From positions 3,820,501-3,884,500 of the forward strand of contig CM020520.1 of assembly GCA_009823395.1 (NCBI GenBank): a stretch of DNA of 64,000 bases. Direction: 5' to 3'. Position numbers and translations under genes: made by a program. Under the pieces are notes generated by a model that saw only the letters and a list, made by a program, of their open reading frames with translations, did not search any database and had not been told where the DNA came from. Positions 1-15,200 of the stretch are shown here, piece after piece (position 1 is the stretch's first letter; each line of letters opens with the position of its first letter). Source of the stretch: Thamnaconus septentrionalis. Taxonomy: Eukaryota > Chordata > Actinopteri > Tetraodontiformes > Monacanthidae.

Positions 1-2309
<2,309 letters not shown>

Positions 2310-2539
2310 ACATAAGACAGAAAATAGTTCAAGCAGGAATTTCACCTCAGCCAATAACAGCCTTCTGGAAAGAAGGAAAACGAAGGAGGCAAAAAATGCC
2401 CTGGAATTAATATTCCGCCTTCCCACTCTGGAAAAAAAAGGAAAAGAATAAAGGGGAAAACCGCTCCTGAAGTCACGGCTCCCTCTACAGTTGGTACAGT
2501 GGAAATTTTCCATCCTGTGCAGAAAAACAATCAGACTGT

Positions 2540-3330
2540 GTTGGACAGTCGCGCAGACATAACGCAGACGCTGGGCTGCGTGGAAGCACCGTCACCCGGG
2601 TGATGTCGCCTCTCACGTGCCGGGGGGAGGACGACCCGGGAGGATCCGAACCGTGCCGGGAAATCTGGGATCAGTCTTCGAGTTGCGGCGGCGGATCTTC
2701 CTTTTTTTTTTTCTGCGGACGCCGCGAATAACGCATCGCTCTTTGAATACTTGAGGAGTGACGACAACTTTCCTCTTCCCGGAATATTTAAGCGTGCGGA
2801 CTGTGTTTTATTATGGTCATTATTCTAAAGGAAAGGACTGTCGTTGCCGCGATGCAAACGCAGCATCCACCTGATCGGATTTCTTTCTTCTAAGGCAGTT
2901 TGTTTGGGGAGGAAGAGGAGGTGGAGGTGGAGGGGGGGTCGCCGCCGGGGAACCTTATCTGCGGAGATGCGCGCTCGGCTGCGGTTCGTGCCCGTGGACA
3001 TTGCGGCTCGCTCGGACTGTACGCGGTGCCTGTGGGTGCTCGTGATTGGACCGGACACAGACTGGGGTTGACTGATGCTTGTTCAAGAGGAAATGTGTCG
3101 GGCAGGAGAACGGCATAAGTTAGTGGCGCATGCGAACGAGGATCGGTGTGACGGCGGCGGCTGCTGGCGCACACGTTTCCGCCCGCACACCTCCGCGAGG
3201 ACTAAAGACGACGTGAAGGCGTGGGGACTTTTCTGGGATCGACATTAGAGCCAGCCGAGCAACCGAGACGTGCACGGATCGTCGGACGCCCGTCTCACTG
3301 GTTGTGTTGCATCTGCACGCGCTTCTCCAG
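2540..3330 (+). promoter_or_regulatory. CpG-rich region: probable dsel promoter and 5' UTR
   Basis: The base composition changes sharply here: CpG is frequent, unlike the flanks, as in vertebrate CpG-island promoters. Visible words include a perfect 12-bp palindrome TCACCCGGGTGA (2592-2603), an E-box CACGTG (2614-2619), and an AT-rich TATA-like stretch GGAATATTTAAG (2781-2792) followed by GC-rich DNA. The region ends about 230 bp before the dsel start codon, with no other gene between, so it most likely drives dsel. The exact transcription start is not determinable. Several short upstream ATGs (for example near 3335) would form small upstream reading frames if this is all 5' UTR. Confidence 0.6.
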
Positions 3331-3526
3331 GGACATGGATGGTGTTTGTTTTTTCACTAAAGTTTTTCCTCATCCCTTTGGACGATCATGCGCAGGAACT
3401 TGAGATTGCATTTTTCTCTCTCAAATGACTGGAATGGAATATTTTTTTGTTTTTGTTTTTGTTTTTTGTGACAACTGAAGTGATTGGACATTAACAGAGA
3501 TTTCACAAGGAAGAAAACTATCAGAC

Positions 3527-3560
3527 CTTTTTTTTTTTTTTCCCCTCCCCTTTTAATAAG
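3527..3560 (+). other. Pyrimidine tract plus AAG: possible splice acceptor just before the dsel ATG
   Basis: A run of about 15 T is followed by CCCCTCCCCTTTTAATAAG and then immediately ATG at 3561. This has the shape of a 3' splice site, although AAG is a weaker acceptor than CAG. If used, the dsel 5' UTR lies in one or more upstream exons and the whole coding sequence is in the last exon, which fits the single-coding-exon structure of dsel in other vertebrates. If not used, an in-frame TAA at 3492-3494 closes the frame upstream of the start. Confidence 0.35.
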
Positions 3561-6500
3561 ATGTATTCACAAATGCCAGGCACTATGGCTGTTAATTGGG
3601 TTGTGTATTGTGCTTTTTTGCTGCCTCTGTTTGCGGTGGGGACGGCTTTCTCTGGCGTGTTCAACACAACTGACCGAGAGCTTTTTACAGACGATCTGCT
3701 GCAGGTCAAGCTTGCACTAGACAGAGGAAATGAGCAGTGGAAACTTCAGCCTGCCGAGTCCCTGCACCCCAACCTGTACTTTAACCAAGTGGATGTGCCG
3801 CACTTGAGGCAACGGTCCTCCACCACCCACAGTCACATATTTAAAGTCATCCGCGCGGCGGCACTCACCATGTTGTCCAGTGTTGCGCTTTACATGCCGC
3901 CTGCAAAGCATGCAGATTTTACAAGCAAGTGGAATGAGATTTATGGCAACAACTTGCCTCCACTGGCTCTCTACTGTCTGCTGTGCCCTGAGGATGCTGC
4001 TGCCCTGCAGTTTCTCATCAAGTTTATGGACAGAATGGCTGAATACCCCGACTGGAAAGTGACTAGTGCACCGAATGATGAGGTCCCGATGGCGCATTCC
4101 CTCACTGGCTTTGCAACAGCATATGACTTTATTTACTCCTATCTGGACGACCGGCGGAGGGAAATTTATTTCATGAAAATCCGCTCTGCGACAGAGGAGC
4201 TGTACGAGTTCTCAAAGTTCAGGGCGTGGGGGAAACAGTACCTCCAGAATCATCAAACCACAAACATATTAGCCGTTCTGACTGGTGCAATAGTGGTTGG
4301 GATGCACGGCAACCCAGAATCGATGATCTGGAAACAAGTGGCTGTGAACTACATGGAGAAAACCATGTTTCTGCTAAACCACGTGGTCGACGGCTCCCTG
4401 GATGAGGGGGTCGCCTACGGGAGCTACACGGCCAAGTCCATCACACAGTACATCTTCTTGGCCCAGCGCCACTTCGACATCGACAACCTGCAGAACAACT
4501 GGCTGCGGGGACACTTCTGGTTTTACTACGCCACCCTGCTTCCCGGGTTCCAGAGAACAGTGGGCATCGCCGACTCCAACTACAACTGGTTCTACGGGCC
4601 GGAGAGCCAGCTGGTCTTCCTTGACACGTTTGTCATGAAGAACGGCACAGGGAACTGGCTCGCCCAGCAAATTAGAAAGCACCGGCCCAAGGATGGTCCC
4701 ATGGGGCAGTCGTTTGCACAGCGCTGGGCGACGCTCCACACGGAGTACATCTGGTACAACAACCACCTCTCTCCGCAGCCCCCCCATGGCTATGGTAAAT
4801 CCCGCATGCACATTTTCTCAAACTGGGGTGTGGTTACCTACGGCGCAGGGCTGCCCAGCAGTCAGGGTAACACTTTTCTCTCTTTCAAGTCTGGCAAGCT
4901 GGGCGGCCGTGCAGTATATGACATTGTCCACGAGAAGCCTTATGCTTGGGTGGAGGGCTGGAACAGTTTCAACCCGGGCCATGAGCACCCCGACCAGAAC
5001 TCCTTCACGTTCGCGCCCAACGGACAGGTGTTTGTGTCTGAGGCACTTTACGGCCCAAAGTACAGCTATCTGAACAATGTTTTGGTGTTCGGCCCATCGC
5101 CTAGCAGCCAGTGTAACGGCCCCTGGGAGGGCCAGCTGGGGGAATGCGCTAAGTGGCTGCGCTGGACCGACGAGGGCGTAGGCGACGCCAGGGGCGAGCT
5201 GATCGTGGCCTCCTCTCATGGCGACACCATGTTTGTGAGCGGCGAGGCTGTTTCAGCCTACTCCTCTGCGATGAGGCTGAAAAGCGTCTTCAGGGCCTTG
5301 GTTTTACTCAATTCGCAGACTTTGCTGGTGCTTGACCATGTGGAGAAAGGGGCTGATTCACCTGTCACGTCCCTCAGCGCGTTCTTCCACAATCTTGACA
5401 TCGACTTTAAATACGTCCCCTTCAGATTCATGGACAGGTATAACGGTGCCATGATGGACGTGTGGGACGCCCATTATAAAATGTTCTGGTTCGACAGCCA
5501 GGGTCACAGCCCTGATACCAAAATACAAGAGGCGGAGCAGGCAGCTGAATTCAAAAAGAGGTGGACACAGTACGTCAATGTCACATTTCAGATGACGGGC
5601 ACAGTCAGCAGAGTAGCTTACATCTTTCACGGGCCATACGTGAAGGTTTCCAGTGCCAAGTTTATAGATAACAGCAAAAATGGTGTCAGGCTATCCTTAA
5701 TCATTAATAACACAGAGAAGATAGTTTCCATCGCTACAAACTATAAAGACATAGGAGCAAGACTGACTTATTTAGGCTTTGGAGGTCATGGTAAAGTTGA
5801 GGATAGATATCAAATCACTCGATATGGCCTTGGGATGCAACTAATCCCCAAACAAATCAGCAGTGATAATCAGCTCTTTGACCTTGGCTTCACGGTCAAT
5901 GTGATAGCGGGGGTCGTGCTCTGTGTGGCCATAGGATTTTTGACAATTCAGAGGAAGTTTTATGTGTGCTTCAGCAGATTTATGCGCTACGCCCTCTTGT
6001 CTGTGCTCCTACTGTGGATCGCAGAGCTGCTGTTTGTGTCGAACAGTTGCGATAAGCTCCTCTGCGGGGTACGCTGGAAAGGCGCAGGTGCCAAGAGTGA
6101 AGTAAACATGCAAATGAGACTCTATGAGCAGCAGCGGCTCCCGCTGCCCACTGTCCTCATAACAACTCTGCCTGGATCGGGATCCGACATCCTAAAGCAT
6201 CTTTTCTATAACAGCTCAGACTTTGTTTACATGCGCGTTCCCACCGAGCACGTGGACATTCCCGAGACAGAGTTTGAGTTCGACTCCCTGGTCGACGCCT
6301 GCGAGTGGACGCGGTCCGACGCCCAGCGCGGACACTTTAAGATCATCAAGGGCTGGCTGCACTCTCTTGTGCACAACACCAAGCTCCATTTGCAAAATAT
6401 TCAGCTGACGGAGGGCAGCAGGGTCAGACAGCCCCAGAGACCAGGACCCTCCAGGGACAGAAAGAAAAGGTCCAAGCGGCGAGAGCTGGCCTCTGAGCTG

Positions 6501-7220
6501 AAGGGCAAGCTGAGAGCGAGCCTGGACAGAGACGCGGAGTACGTGAGGGAGATGAGACGCCACGTCGCGGAGTACCCCAACGCCAGGGTGGTCCTCAACA
6601 TGCGCAGTGGAAGCTGGGCGCTCAAGCTGCCTTTCATCCATGAGGCGGTGGGACCTTCCCTCAGGACAATCTACCTTGTCAGGGACCCCCGGGCGTGGAT
6701 TTATCTGATGTTTTACAACAGCAAGCCCAACCTTTACACTCTCAAAAACATCCCGCAGCACCTTTCCCTCAAGTTCAAGGAGGACACAATCAGCGACGGG
6801 TGCCCCGCTGCGGCGCCAGAGTTCCAAACCATCCGAAGGCTTCTGTCCCGTTCGGAGAGCAACCCTGTCCTGATACTGGCTCACCTGTGGCTGGCTCACA
6901 CGGCGGCCGTGCTGAGGGTCAGCGAGAGCCTCGCTGAGGGCTCGTACCTCCGGGTGAGGTTCGAGGACGTGGTGAACTACCCGCAGGAGACGGCCGAGAG
7001 CATCCACGCCTTCCTGGGCGTGCCCGTCTCCCCCACGGCACTCAACCAAATTATCTTCACCACCTCCACCAACCTGGTCACCCTGATGTACGAAGGGGAC
7101 ATTTCACCCACAAGCATTGATAGGTGGAGGGAGAGAATGTCTCCGAAGGATGTCAGGCTGATCGAGGACGTCTGCGGGGGTGTGATGAGGAGGCTGGGTT
7201 ACACTGCGTCTGCCAGCTAA
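3561..7220 (+). CDS. dsel: Dermatan sulfate epimerase-like protein (DSEL), single exon, 1219 aa
   Basis: The DSE family converts D-glucuronic acid to L-iduronic acid in chondroitin/dermatan sulfate, in the secretory pathway. The frame is uninterrupted for 1219 codons (human DSEL is about 1212). Residues 10-30 form a hydrophobic signal peptide. The epimerase domain follows, with NHQTTN (His231), EGVAYGSY (Tyr286) and GHEHPDQNS (His474, His476). By spacing these match His205, Tyr261 and His450, reported as catalytic in DSE. Two hydrophobic segments lie near 778-796 and 811-826. After them comes a sulfotransferase-like domain with a PAPS 5'-phosphosulfate-type loop TTLPGSGS (868-875) and a 3'-phosphate-type motif VRDPRAW (1040-1046) with a Ser at 1054. 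N-glycosylation sequons are at N35, N361, N673, N716 and N884. The start is uncertain: ATG at 3561 is the longest, but Met9 (ATG at 3585, A at -3 and G at +4) has the better Kozak context and still keeps the signal peptide. The sequence is close to DSEL and distinct from the multi-exon DSE. No frameshift or missing key residue is visible. Confidence 0.97.
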   Translation: MYSQMPGTMAVNWVVYCAFLLPLFAVGTAFSGVFNTTDRELFTDDLLQVKLALDRGNEQWKLQPAESLHPNLYFNQVDVPHLRQRSSTTHSHIFKVIRAAALTMLSSVALYMPPAKHADFTSKWNEIYGNNLPPLALYCLLCPEDAAALQFLIKFMDRMAEYPDWKVTSAPNDEVPMAHSLTGFATAYDFIYSYLDDRRREIYFMKIRSATEELYEFSKFRAWGKQYLQNHQTTNILAVLTGAIVVGMHGNPESMIWKQVAVNYMEKTMFLLNHVVDGSLDEGVAYGSYTAKSITQYIFLAQRHFDIDNLQNNWLRGHFWFYYATLLPGFQRTVGIADSNYNWFYGPESQLVFLDTFVMKNGTGNWLAQQIRKHRPKDGPMGQSFAQRWATLHTEYIWYNNHLSPQPPHGYGKSRMHIFSNWGVVTYGAGLPSSQGNTFLSFKSGKLGGRAVYDIVHEKPYAWVEGWNSFNPGHEHPDQNSFTFAPNGQVFVSEALYGPKYSYLNNVLVFGPSPSSQCNGPWEGQLGECAKWLRWTDEGVGDARGELIVASSHGDTMFVSGEAVSAYSSAMRLKSVFRALVLLNSQTLLVLDHVEKGADSPVTSLSAFFHNLDIDFKYVPFRFMDRYNGAMMDVWDAHYKMFWFDSQGHSPDTKIQEAEQAAEFKKRWTQYVNVTFQMTGTVSRVAYIFHGPYVKVSSAKFIDNSKNGVRLSLIINNTEKIVSIATNYKDIGARLTYLGFGGHGKVEDRYQITRYGLGMQLIPKQISSDNQLFDLGFTVNVIAGVVLCVAIGFLTIQRKFYVCFSRFMRYALLSVLLLWIAELLFVSNSCDKLLCGVRWKGAGAKSEVNMQMRLYEQQRLPLPTVLITTLPGSGSDILKHLFYNSSDFVYMRVPTEHVDIPETEFEFDSLVDACEWTRSDAQRGHFKIIKGWLHSLVHNTKLHLQNIQLTEGSRVRQPQRPGPSRDRKKRSKRRELASELKGKLRASLDRDAEYVREMRRHVAEYPNARVVLNMRSGSWALKLPFIHEAVGPSLRTIYLVRDPRAWIYLMFYNSKPNLYTLKNIPQHLSLKFKEDTISDGCPAAAPEFQTIRRLLSRSESNPVLILAHLWLAHTAAVLRVSESLAEGSYLRVRFEDVVNYPQETAESIHAFLGVPVSPTALNQIIFTTSTNLVTLMYEGDISPTSIDRWRERMSPKDVRLIEDVCGGVMRRLGYTASAS

Positions 7221-8528
7221 CTCACTGCTGCTGGTCAGCTGACGTTGAGCTGTCCAGTCAACCTTGGTCAACTTTGGGAGGGAGAGAGAAAAAAAAACAC
7301 TTTTGTTTCATTTTTGCACTGACTAATTGTTTTTTTTATGTGGTACATAAGTTGATGGGAAATTGAAACATTTATTGTGTTTTATTTGTGTGGTATTATG
7401 TTTTTGAGCTGCACTTACTATGACAGTTTGACTTTTGGGGGGATTAGTATTTAATGTTGTCAAAACAGACAGCAGGCAGCCCGGGTTATTTATCTCCAGC
7501 AGTCATTCAGACTTACTTCAAGCCCTGTTTTGTTCTTCATTTTTCTTTTTCAAACGACTCCAGGTAGACCACTGTATTCCGACCTTTCTTTGTTATTCAG
7601 CATTCCACAAACTTTATTTCCTTATTAATGTGTCATTGCCAGGCATAAAAGTAGTTTTTCTGCCCATTTTTTAAACTGTGATGTCAAAGAGCTGTTTGTG
7701 CAGACTGTTCTATTACTGCTATTCATTTTTGATGTGAGGGAATATTTTTCAGCATTAATACAAAAAACCCCAAACATTTCCAGCCTCTGCTTTTGGTAGA
7801 GACTTAGTTGGATCTCATAAATTTCATGTCTGAACTTTAAATAGTGCATCCCTTTAAAGGTATAGCTAAATACATTTATTTAAAAAGTGTAAAAAAAAAA
7901 AAAAAAAAAGTATTTTCATTTTATCATTGACTCATTTCGTTTGAAGCTCAGTGATGTCATGAAGCTTTGGTGTCTTTGCACGTTCAGAGGGCCGTTTTTG
8001 ATTGTATGCGGCATTTAATGCATCTTCCAAAGCTTAACTTCATGTAGCGGATTAGCTGGGAAGCACGAACCCCCTGAAGATGGATAAAACCTTTGAAGAT
8101 CCAACAACTAGAAGAAAGAAAGTTTGAGGTATTTATGGGCTCCACAGACACACGTCCCAAAGGATCAGGAATGAATATGATTAATATAACTCCTGTCGGC
8201 AGTTATTGAATCAGATCAGAGAGAAGTGCTTAATGGAATGAAGGGGGGCTGGGGGGGGAGTGGCTGTCAGACTTGACATATTTTAAGTCAATACATTATC
8301 CAAAGCAAAGCCCCCTCAGCTACTCATATTAATCTGCAAAACAAAAAAAATGCCATAACTGAGTTTTATCACGTTTTATGTTCATGTTATCTTTAAGGGC
8401 GATGGGAACGTGTTTTCATTCCGGTCAATCAGATAACTAACAATCTCCCGTGGCCTTTTGTCTTGACAAAGCTCAGTGAGCTGTGAACCAAACGGAGGAT
8501 GAATATTAAACATTGAGAATGAAAAAAA

Positions 8529-8534
8529 AATAAA
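8529..8534 (+). terminator. Candidate poly(A) signal AATAAA, proximal
   Basis: First canonical AATAAA downstream of the dsel stop codon, at the end of an A-run. It is followed by a T-rich stretch near 8588-8605 that could act as the downstream element. Use is inferred only. Confidence 0.3.
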
Positions 8535-9021
8535 CCCACACACAAACCGTTTCTACTCTTCATTCCCCTGTAACCTTTGATGCTGTTTTGATTTTTTTTT
8601 TTTTAAACATTACTTTGCTGTAAATGGATCACATGCACATCAACAGGCAGATGGCTCACTTGATTATAGACTCTGTATCTTGCAGCTGTACACAAACAGC
8701 ATACCGTGTCCACTCGTTAACATCCACCTTCCCCCAGCTCCGAGCGCCACTGTTTGCCCTCCCTCCTCCCCGACCCCACAACACTGAAACCCTCGACTGC
8801 CTGGAAAACCTGTTTGATGTTCATGGTCTTTGAATGTGTAGACTTGGCAGACATGCTTTCACTTTGGTGTTGCAATCCTGTTACCAACACTGTTTTGTAT
8901 TTGCTCGTGGGGATCTAGTTCCTTGCTTCTGTGGCCTTGAATTACAATCATGTCTTTATAACTGTGCTCTGTGTTCTGTGGGCTCGGGAACAGGGGGCTG
9001 GAGATGATGGAAAAAGGAAAT

Positions 9022-9039
9022 AATAAATTCATAAATAAA
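9022..9039 (+). terminator. Candidate double poly(A) signal AATAAA, distal
   Basis: Two AATAAA hexamers lie 12 bases apart (9022-9027 and 9034-9039), followed by a T-rich run at 9052-9062. The paired signal plus downstream T-run makes this the stronger of the candidate dsel transcript ends. Confidence 0.35.
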
Positions 9040-9045
9040 GCCACA

Positions 9046-12000
9046 ACCTGCTTTTTTTTCCTTGCAATGGCAGTGAATTGTAGTGAAAAGAGAAGGCACA
9101 TTGTGGTTTATGTAACTTCCGCCTCTGCCTGTAGATTGCCGTGCCGATCACTATAAGCCGGAACAGTGATCGTAATTTCTGCATAGTCTGACTTCAGCTA
9201 ATGCAGCCCCCAAGGCAAAATGTCTACTTATGCAGATGTCTCTGTGCTGCCGTAATTATGCAACAGTAGAAAAAAAGAAAAAAAAAGAAATCCTCCATTT
9301 TATTGGACATGGCTGACTGAAGCCTAATTGCTTGTATGGATGACATGCACGATGAGGAGCAGCCAACTATTAAAAACATGTCAGGAAATTTTAAAAGTCA
9401 CGCCTTGACTGATGGGGCCCCGGGCTTTCGAGAGAGCGCATGTCTCACGGTGGTCTCAGTGAGTCAATCATTTCATTAGTCACTCCTTCCTGATCCCTTC
9501 TGTGGCACTCCCAATGCTTGGCAAGGTCCTCTGTGTGCAGTCTTGCCATGCAAATTCCTTTTATTTAGTGTGACTCCTCCGGCAAAAGGGAGGTTTCTGC
9601 AAGTCCCCACTCGCACTTTGCTATACTGCGCGGTCGGCTTTCCTCATTTTTCATGACACTCTGGCAAATGTCACTTGTAGTGGCCTCATAACCCAACAAA
9701 AATACCAGATATGACTTTGTATGATAATATATTACTGTAATCGTCATGCAATTATATACTTCCATTAAGATTGCATGAGTCAGTATGGCTCAATACAGTG
9801 GCAATAAACACAAGTGAATCCAAATATGCCTTTATTTGAGTGTACAAATAGCTCTCACATGAACTTCCAAGTTTAGTTGAATAGAATAGACATAAAGTGT
9901 GTTACTGAATCAATGTTTCTGAAAAGGAGAAACAAAGCAGGCAAAACACAATCACGGTGCCCTTTTAATCAGCCAAGGCCCATGATCAGTCAGGAAATAA
10001 ACAGAAATGCAGTTGTGATACAGAATACAGATTTGTTCACCACAACACAGTGTATAAAGGTGATTAACTTCATCATGAACGCCGCAGCTTTTTATATATT
10101 TTTTTTATTTAAAGTTTTGAATCATTCCCCTTTATTTGCCAGAATGCTTGAGGGGAAACTGCACCGACACTCACCCTTGAATAATTCATGACTGCGTCCA
10201 ACTGGAGGCCTCATTGTTTTTCGGATGATCAGCGAACTCGCTGTCCACAAGTCAACACAGATTATCGCTAATGGGCAATTTTGTAACAGGAGACAAACTT
10301 CTTGTTGTGAACGCTGACACTGAACTAATGGCTGCAGAGTTCATTTAAGTTCAACAAATATTTATGCAACAGTTTGGACAGAAACATTTGGACGGCGCGC
10401 CGCTATACTCTGATGCACATTCTCAAAAATAAAATGGTGCAGAAATAAGCAAATCTTAATTCAGTGACCCTGACAAGTCACATGGTATTCAAGTCTTGAT
10501 GGTGAATGCCTGTGGAAACAGCGAGGGGGGTTTCCCAGTTTTCCAGTCTGCAGAGATGAATCTGAGGTCAGCGGGACCTCAGGTTCGGGGATCAATGCAG
10601 AGCTAAATGTCCGAGCTGGGTTCACTGTCTGGAAATGACAGCGGAGAGAAGAGCGTTGCTGCACTGACAGACACTCACAATGAGAAACCCTTTGATGTCT
10701 GATCATAGGCATTGGATTTGCAGAACTAATTTGAGCTCTGAGGTTGCTCTGTCGATTATCTTTGATGTTTGATTTAGCCAATACGTAATCGTTGCATGAA
10801 ATGGGCTTTTATGGAGGGAAAAAAAGATTTAAAAAAAGCTGTATTTTAATTTGACTCTGCGGTACGACAGCCCAGATAAGTGATGAGGCGGCTCTCTCAG
10901 CTAAGTACAGTGAGGCCTTCCAGGTAGGAGGTGGGGGTAGGTGGGATTGGAGGACTACTCAATTTAAGCTGAGTAATCATTGTCGTGCATATTTCACCTT
11001 TATCTCATGTCGAGGGTGAATCCGGGTCCCAGGAGAGGCTCTCCCGAGCTGCCAGCCATGACTCCTTCCTGCCGCCGCTCATTAATTAACCTTTGGTACA
11101 AGTGCCGTCAGTCAGGGAGAAAGCTAATATTGTGGAGGGGGTGAATCATCGATACCGTCATGAGGCTATTGTGTCGGAGTATTAGCCCTCTGAAGGGGAA
11201 CAACAACAACAGTAGTGCAGTTATGAATTTTTAAACAGAGGCGCGACTGGCAGGTCGAGTGCCCTTCAGATGACAGACAGATCAGTGGCCTCCCGTCCAG
11301 ACGTCACCGAGGAGATGGCGAGCAGCTGCCGATGCCGCCCGTCTACATTTAGTCACTTCCAGAGCGGTAAGTAGCGCCTGCGAGGGTCCTTTAGCCCCCC
11401 TCCCCACCCCACCCCAACCCCGCGATTCCAAATTACCTGCTTATGATGCTGCGGCGCTTGGATGCGGAGATGCTGCGATCCCGGGGAAAAAGCAGCGCTG
11501 CTAATAAGAGTCGACTGGCGAGGGGAAAATATGGCGCGTTGTCAATTTGCAGCTGGTGGCGAGTCGTTTCTGGAGTGAAAATAGGATCTCCTGTGCCAGC
11601 ATAGCTGCCGCCCCGGCGACTGCTAATGAAGGCCGGTTCGGGTTCATGGCTGCAGGAAATCACAGGAGATGAGACAGTTTTGAATTTCACTTCAGGCAGA
11701 GATGCAAACTTTTTTTTTTTTTTTTTTTTTGTGCCAGTTAGGCTTTCAGTCCTGTGGAATTTCTAATCACCTGCTCAGTTTTAAAGACATGAGATAGTTC
11801 CACTTCGAGTGCGAAGCCAAGTGACAGGTGATTAATAGCATGTTTCCGCTCCTCGAGGGATGTTTTTGTTTGTTTACCTTCCTACAAACGTGGTTGTGGT
11901 CCTGTGTGCTCTGCCGCCTTCATGAAGCTCCCTAAGACTATCCACGCTCTCGCTCAAAGTCAAATCAAAGTCTTGAGAAAATTAATTCTCCACGCCGGGC

Positions 12001-12168
12001 ATGACAAATCGACGCTGCGTGCGAGGGCTCGGCTTTGCAGAGTTTTTGACTTTGAGAGGGAGACCCTTGATGCCACGTTTGCCAAATGTGTTTGCAGTCG
12101 GTGGCCGCTCTCTCCGTCTCTGACGTCTGTCTTTCAAAAGACCATCGTGTTTTTTTGTGTGTGCGCAG
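9046..12168. other. Gene-free DNA with AT-rich regulatory-like patches
   Basis: No gene is recognised. A 22-T run sits at 11709-11730. The patch 11060-11180 holds ATTAATTAA, CTAATATTG and ATCGAT words in otherwise mixed-composition unique DNA, the look of vertebrate conserved non-coding elements near developmental loci. Conservation cannot be tested here. Open frames in the area are short and unsupported. Confidence 0.45.
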
Positions 12169-12296
12169 GGCCTCCTTCGGTTCTCCGCTTCTACACAGAA
12201 AGCACGGGTTCGCCTTCGGAGAGGGCCGTCATTACGCCGACCCAGAAGCCTCAACCCGACCATCAGAGTGCCGCCACAGCCGCCGCTGCTGCCATG
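12169..12296 (+). other. Exon-like segment with good splice sites, unidentified
   Basis: A pyrimidine/TG-rich tract ending in GTGTGCGCAG precedes 128 bp of CpG-rich sequence that ends in GCCATG and then GTAAGG, a good donor. All three frames are open. One would encode a segment with PPSVLRFYTESTG, TPTQKPQPDH and an alanine run. I do not recognise a protein. It may be an exon of an unseen long-intron gene or of a non-coding transcript, or a chance pairing of sites. No partner exon was identified nearby. Confidence 0.22.
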
Positions 12297-15200
12297 GTAA
12301 GGCATGAAATATGTTTTGAGGGAACGATTTTCACATGGTGCGATGGGGCCGATGTGAGATGGAGCAGGGGAGATAAAAAATGTGCCCGACTTCTCGGTGG
12401 AACCTTAATTACATCGCGCTTGAGTCGTTGGTCTCTAATTAGTGGAATTTATGTCTTGGGGAAACATCGGCATGGCGCTGGGTGCAGCGTCCTTGGGAAA
12501 TCACAGCTGAACAGCAGATTGATGTCAAGACGGAAAATAAGGAACTAATGCCAGGCCGCGTGCATGATCTTGTGATTCAGCAGCAATTCAATTCAGCACT
12601 TTCTTGAATTTTTAGCTTTGTTTTTTCCACTTCCTTTGTGGTGACTTCCCGTGTTGTTGCCTTGACTGCTACTGAGAAATCCTTGCATCTCCCTCCCTCG
12701 TTTCTGAAAAAGAGACATCTTGACACTGACAGGCGGCGGGAGAGGAGGGACATTCGTCTCTCTTCCCCTTGATCCCCTGCGATTTTTAGCTGCAGTGAGA
12801 GCCAGATGGTCCGATTCTCGGCTCATATGGTCCCGTTCCTTAGGGATCACCGTTCTTGGCCCGTTTGGCTTGAAAAAGAAGAAAAAAGCAAAGATGATGA
12901 GATGCTGAAAAAAAAAGGAAACGCTGAACTGAGCAAGTCCACTAAAGAGTGCATTTTAGGACGTGGAAACTGGAAAATATAGAAATGCTCGCTCTGGCCA
13001 TAATTAAGTAAATTGAGGAAAGGCGTTTGGAGGGAAGGGGGTTGAAAATTTTTCCTGAAATTATAGTGATGCATGCCCTCGTGCATGTGTCACTTTCCCA
13101 GAATATAAAAACTTGCTTTTCATCTCGCTTAAGATGGAAGAAAATGAAGTGGAGAAACACCAAAGCACTGTTTTTATCCCCAAAGTTCCCCTCAAAATCA
13201 AGAACAGGAACTCAAACTGAATTTGTCTCTCTTTTTCTTTAAACACCACTGGAGCGCCGGTCTGATTCAAGTCTTGTGTCCCTGCCATTAAAACCAAGAG
13301 AAGTGTACTGTGCTCTTTGGGCTGCTGTACAGGACTCTACCTTAATTTGTAGTCTGCACAGGTGCTAAACATCTTGGAGAAAGAATATAACTGAAAGTTT
13401 TTTTTTCCTTTATGTCTCTTAAGTCACAAATTAAAATAATAAAAAAAATCCTTCTGATACACTCTTCTCATTCTGAGTTCCTTTTCTTGTCGCGGGCATT
13501 TCCACAGCATTTTACTTGTTTCCTCTATTAAGCATCTGCTCCTTGGCTCCCAAGGTGTTTGTGTATTGCCACTGGCGTTCCTTTTGCAAACAGTCTCTGA
13601 CAGGTTTCCGACTTTGACTGCGAGGCGAGAAAAAAAACAAACAAACAAACAAAAAACAACAACGCTGGCATTACTTTAACAACCGTCTGTGTTCACGGTG
13701 GCTTTGCTCCAGAGCATCGACTCTAAACAGGAGTAATGTGTGGACGATGTCCCCCTGGCCGGGCTGCCTCATTAAATGGCTGTAGAAGAGTGACTGGCTG
13801 CAGGGGCTGATGCATTATTGATGAGAAGGCTTGATTAATTGAAAATATCCTCTACGAGCAAGGGGGAGGGGCTCCACCGCTGTGTGGGCGTCGACGCATT
13901 TTCGAGCCACAACTTTGTGGGTTCTTGTGCAGCACGGAGCTTTGCTTGTTGCTATTCCACGCATGCACGCACTGCCAGGCATCCAGTGCGAGTGCAATCA
14001 CACGTATGGACATGGTAAATGATGTCGCTGGCATACGCGCAGCTCAGGTGGAACTGCGGTAATAATGACCCGAGGCAGTGTGCAGTGTGTCAGTCGGTGT
14101 TAAACAATAGCGGGTATTTGAGCATGGAGACCAGCAGCATTGTTCATCTACCTCGCTGCCGCACGGCCGGCACATGCAGCCGCACGCAGGAGGGGTGACG
14201 GTATAAATAAAAGATGGAGCTGTCACAAGGAGAGCAATGGGTGCAAACAAAAGAATTAGCAGGAGAAATCGCAGGTTAACAGCAGCGACGGGGTTCTGAC
14301 AGGCCGCATTTCAATTTGGAGGTTAATCCAAATACTCCGCAAAGCAGCAGGTCGTCCTGGTAATGGTGGTTAGAGAGGTGCTCAGAATTGACTCTTCAAG
14401 GCAAGAAATTCTAATGTTGGCAGAGGACCGTCCATGTGCAAGTCAGCCACAGTAAAAGTTCAACGAAAGAGGCGGTGAAACTCAAAAAAAATGCCTTTTT
14501 TTTTTTTTTCATCTTTACGGGGCAGAGACCGAAAGTGGAAACTATTTTCCTCATTTAAAGACTTCTGTTTAGTGTTTGACCGCCTCTAGGGCGAGACCCC
14601 TGGTCTGCCTGAACCCTCTTGTCTTCCAGCCTTGGCCACCGTTTTTCGATGTTTTGGTCGGCACACTTGGTTTTACGTACTTGTTAGCTTTATATAGCGC
14701 CCAAATCTGGCTGCCTTTCACAGCCACTTGCAGACCATTTTTAAACGGCGCTGCTTGGGGAGCAAACGTTACAGCATGGGCTCCAGATATCACTCTCTTT
14801 CCCTGCCACCCTTTGTCATCATGCAAATTTCAACCCTCACTCAACTTCATTTGAAAGCCATCAAGGCTGCCATCAGTATTCTGTCTGAAGTCCTGCCAGG
14901 AGGAATTATTAACCCCCTCAGCCAGCGCCGATAACAAAATGACTTATATATAAGCCCGTGTTGATATAAAATTCATAAAGGAAGAGAATATATTACAGGC
15001 TGACTTCAGTTTTAAGATACTTACAGGACATAAACTGACTTTCATCTCCTGGTTTGATGCAACATTCGATGGATGAGACTAATGTGAAAACATTGTGGCT
15101 TCTGTATCAGCGGCATATCCAGGAATTAGCAGGCGTGAAGTTCTGGAAGCCTGACATTTTCTGGGGGTGCCCTGAGGCAAGCACGCTGAAATACGCGATA

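Larger units (their letters stand above)
7221..9045 (+). other. Probable dsel 3' UTR
   Basis: AT-rich unique sequence follows the dsel TAA without another gene. It contains a 19-A run (7891-7909) and T-rich stretches typical of long vertebrate 3' UTRs. Clear AATAAA signals first appear at 8529 and then at 9022 and 9034, so the transcript could end shortly after either. The true end cannot be set without cDNA. Confidence 0.45.

Noticed and set aside
6216..7049. 277-codon antisense frame
   Set aside because: It is the shadow of the GC-rich end of dsel on the opposite strand.
11904..12548. 214-codon plus frame
   Set aside because: No domain, crosses good splice sites, and is composition-driven; only the 12169-12296 segment is kept as exon-like.
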